34,993 bases of DNA. Origin: Pelargonium nanum. Taxonomy: Eukaryota; Streptophyta; Magnoliopsida; Geraniales; Geraniaceae. Within the stretch, counting starts at the first letter, position 1. Each line of letters begins with the position of its first letter. Below are positions 34,605-34,993 of this stretch, one piece after another. Location of the stretch: assembly GCA_036897485.1 (NCBI GenBank), contig JAYMTF010000496.1:1-34993 (forward strand), in the 5' to 3' direction. The translations under genes were made by a program, and so were the position numbers. The notes beneath the pieces were generated by a model that worked only from the letters and a program-made list of their open reading frames with translations, was not told where the DNA came from and did no database searches.

Positions 34605-34993
34605 TTTAGGGTTGGGCACTGAACAGGGTGGACTGAAAATTTGGACCGAACCGGACCGTCCGGTCCAGACCGGACCCGAACCGAACCTCTACCGGTCCGG
34701 TCCTCGGTCTTGAAATTATAAATCTATCGGTCCGGTCCGGTCCAAAAACAAAAAGAACCATATAAGGACCGAATGGACCGACTAAATGAATGGTGTATCA
34801 TTAAAAATATATGGGTTGTTGCTAATTATAGGTTGTTGGGCTGTTTGTTGTTGCTACTTGCTAATGGGCTGTAGACAATTTAAATTACTCACTTATCACT
34901 TATAGATTAAAGTACTTACTCATCATCATTAGGGTTGTTCATTTGTAGTGACCCGGACCGACCCGGACCGGACCCGGACCGACCCGGGCTTCA
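34605..34993. mobile_element. Candidate hAT-like non-autonomous element(s) with GGTCCGG repeats, cut by the window edge
   Basis: TTTAGGGTTGGGCACTGAAC (from about 34604) and TTAGGGTTGTTCATTTG (from about 34929) look like the TAGGG(G/T)TG starts of plant hAT-type elements. Each is followed by clustered GGACCGAACC and GGTCCGGTCC units in both orientations. The second runs off the window, so ends and target duplications cannot be checked. Confidence 0.4.

Larger units (their letters stand above)
32895..34993. other. Gene-free region downstream of ARPC4, rich in repeats
   Basis: It first contains the ARPC4 3' UTR. From about 33335 to 33520 come GGGCGGATTATCCGCCC and GGGCGGTTAGACGGG words. From 33600 to 34600 is unassigned sequence with moderate GC islands and no open frame of note. 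From about 34605 to the edge are dense GGTCCGGTCC / GACCGGACC repeats. No protein or RNA gene is supported. Confidence 0.5.

Noticed and set aside
1..34993. A co-functional gene cluster or novel defence-like system
   Set aside because: The four genes belong to unrelated, well-known plant families in mixed orientation; nothing suggests joint function.

Overview
The window is nuclear DNA from a flowering plant, most likely a eudicot. It holds four intron-rich protein genes with plant-type GT-AG introns, one intron-containing nuclear tRNA-Tyr gene, and many plant transposable-element remnants in AT-rich introns and spacers. No ribosomal RNA genes, CRISPR arrays, operons or bacterial features are visible. 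Exon models were built by hand from reading frame, splice signals and recall of protein families. All four give unbroken reading frames of plausible length, but none was checked against transcripts or databases.

Layout from left to right: (1) bases 656-10583, + strand: 12 coding exons for a 414-residue protein with two C2H2-like zinc fingers, a UBA domain, a charged helical region and a PUB/PUG domain. Its introns hold a Stowaway-like MITE, a foldback repeat, a longer MITE with a GGTAGCGTTTGG terminal inverted repeat, and a tRNA-derived SINE. (2) bases 12035-16591, + strand: 9 coding exons for a 455-residue TBC-domain Rab GTPase-activating protein of the TBC1D13 type. Its large intron 6 holds two inverted-repeat elements. 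(3) bases 17422-23695, - strand, tail-to-tail with the TBC gene: 9 coding exons for a 521-residue plant O-fucosyltransferase-family protein. (4) bases 25571-25663, + strand: tRNA-Tyr(GTA) with a 20-nt intron. (5) bases 25781-32894, + strand: 8 coding exons for ARPC4, the 20-kDa subunit of the actin-nucleating Arp2/3 complex. Its intron 6 contains a complete insertion of an internally deleted Ty1/copia retrotransposon, with LTRs, PBS, PPT and 5-bp target-site duplication all readable. (6) bases 32895-34993: non-coding, rich in palindromic GGTCCGGTC-type repeats and candidate hAT-like ends.

The genes do not form a pathway. They are ordinary plant housekeeping or trafficking genes: ubiquitin/CDC48 adaptor, Rab regulation, Golgi glycosylation, tRNA and actin nucleation. 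I found no convincing undescribed system. The points most worth a second look are: the ARPC4 start, where the first coding exon contributes only the ATG and an overlapping upstream reading frame precedes it; the tRNA-Tyr gene lying 117 bp upstream of that ATG; a GC-AG intron in ARPC4; an 8-nt first coding exon in the neighbouring divergent gene; and the deleted copia element.
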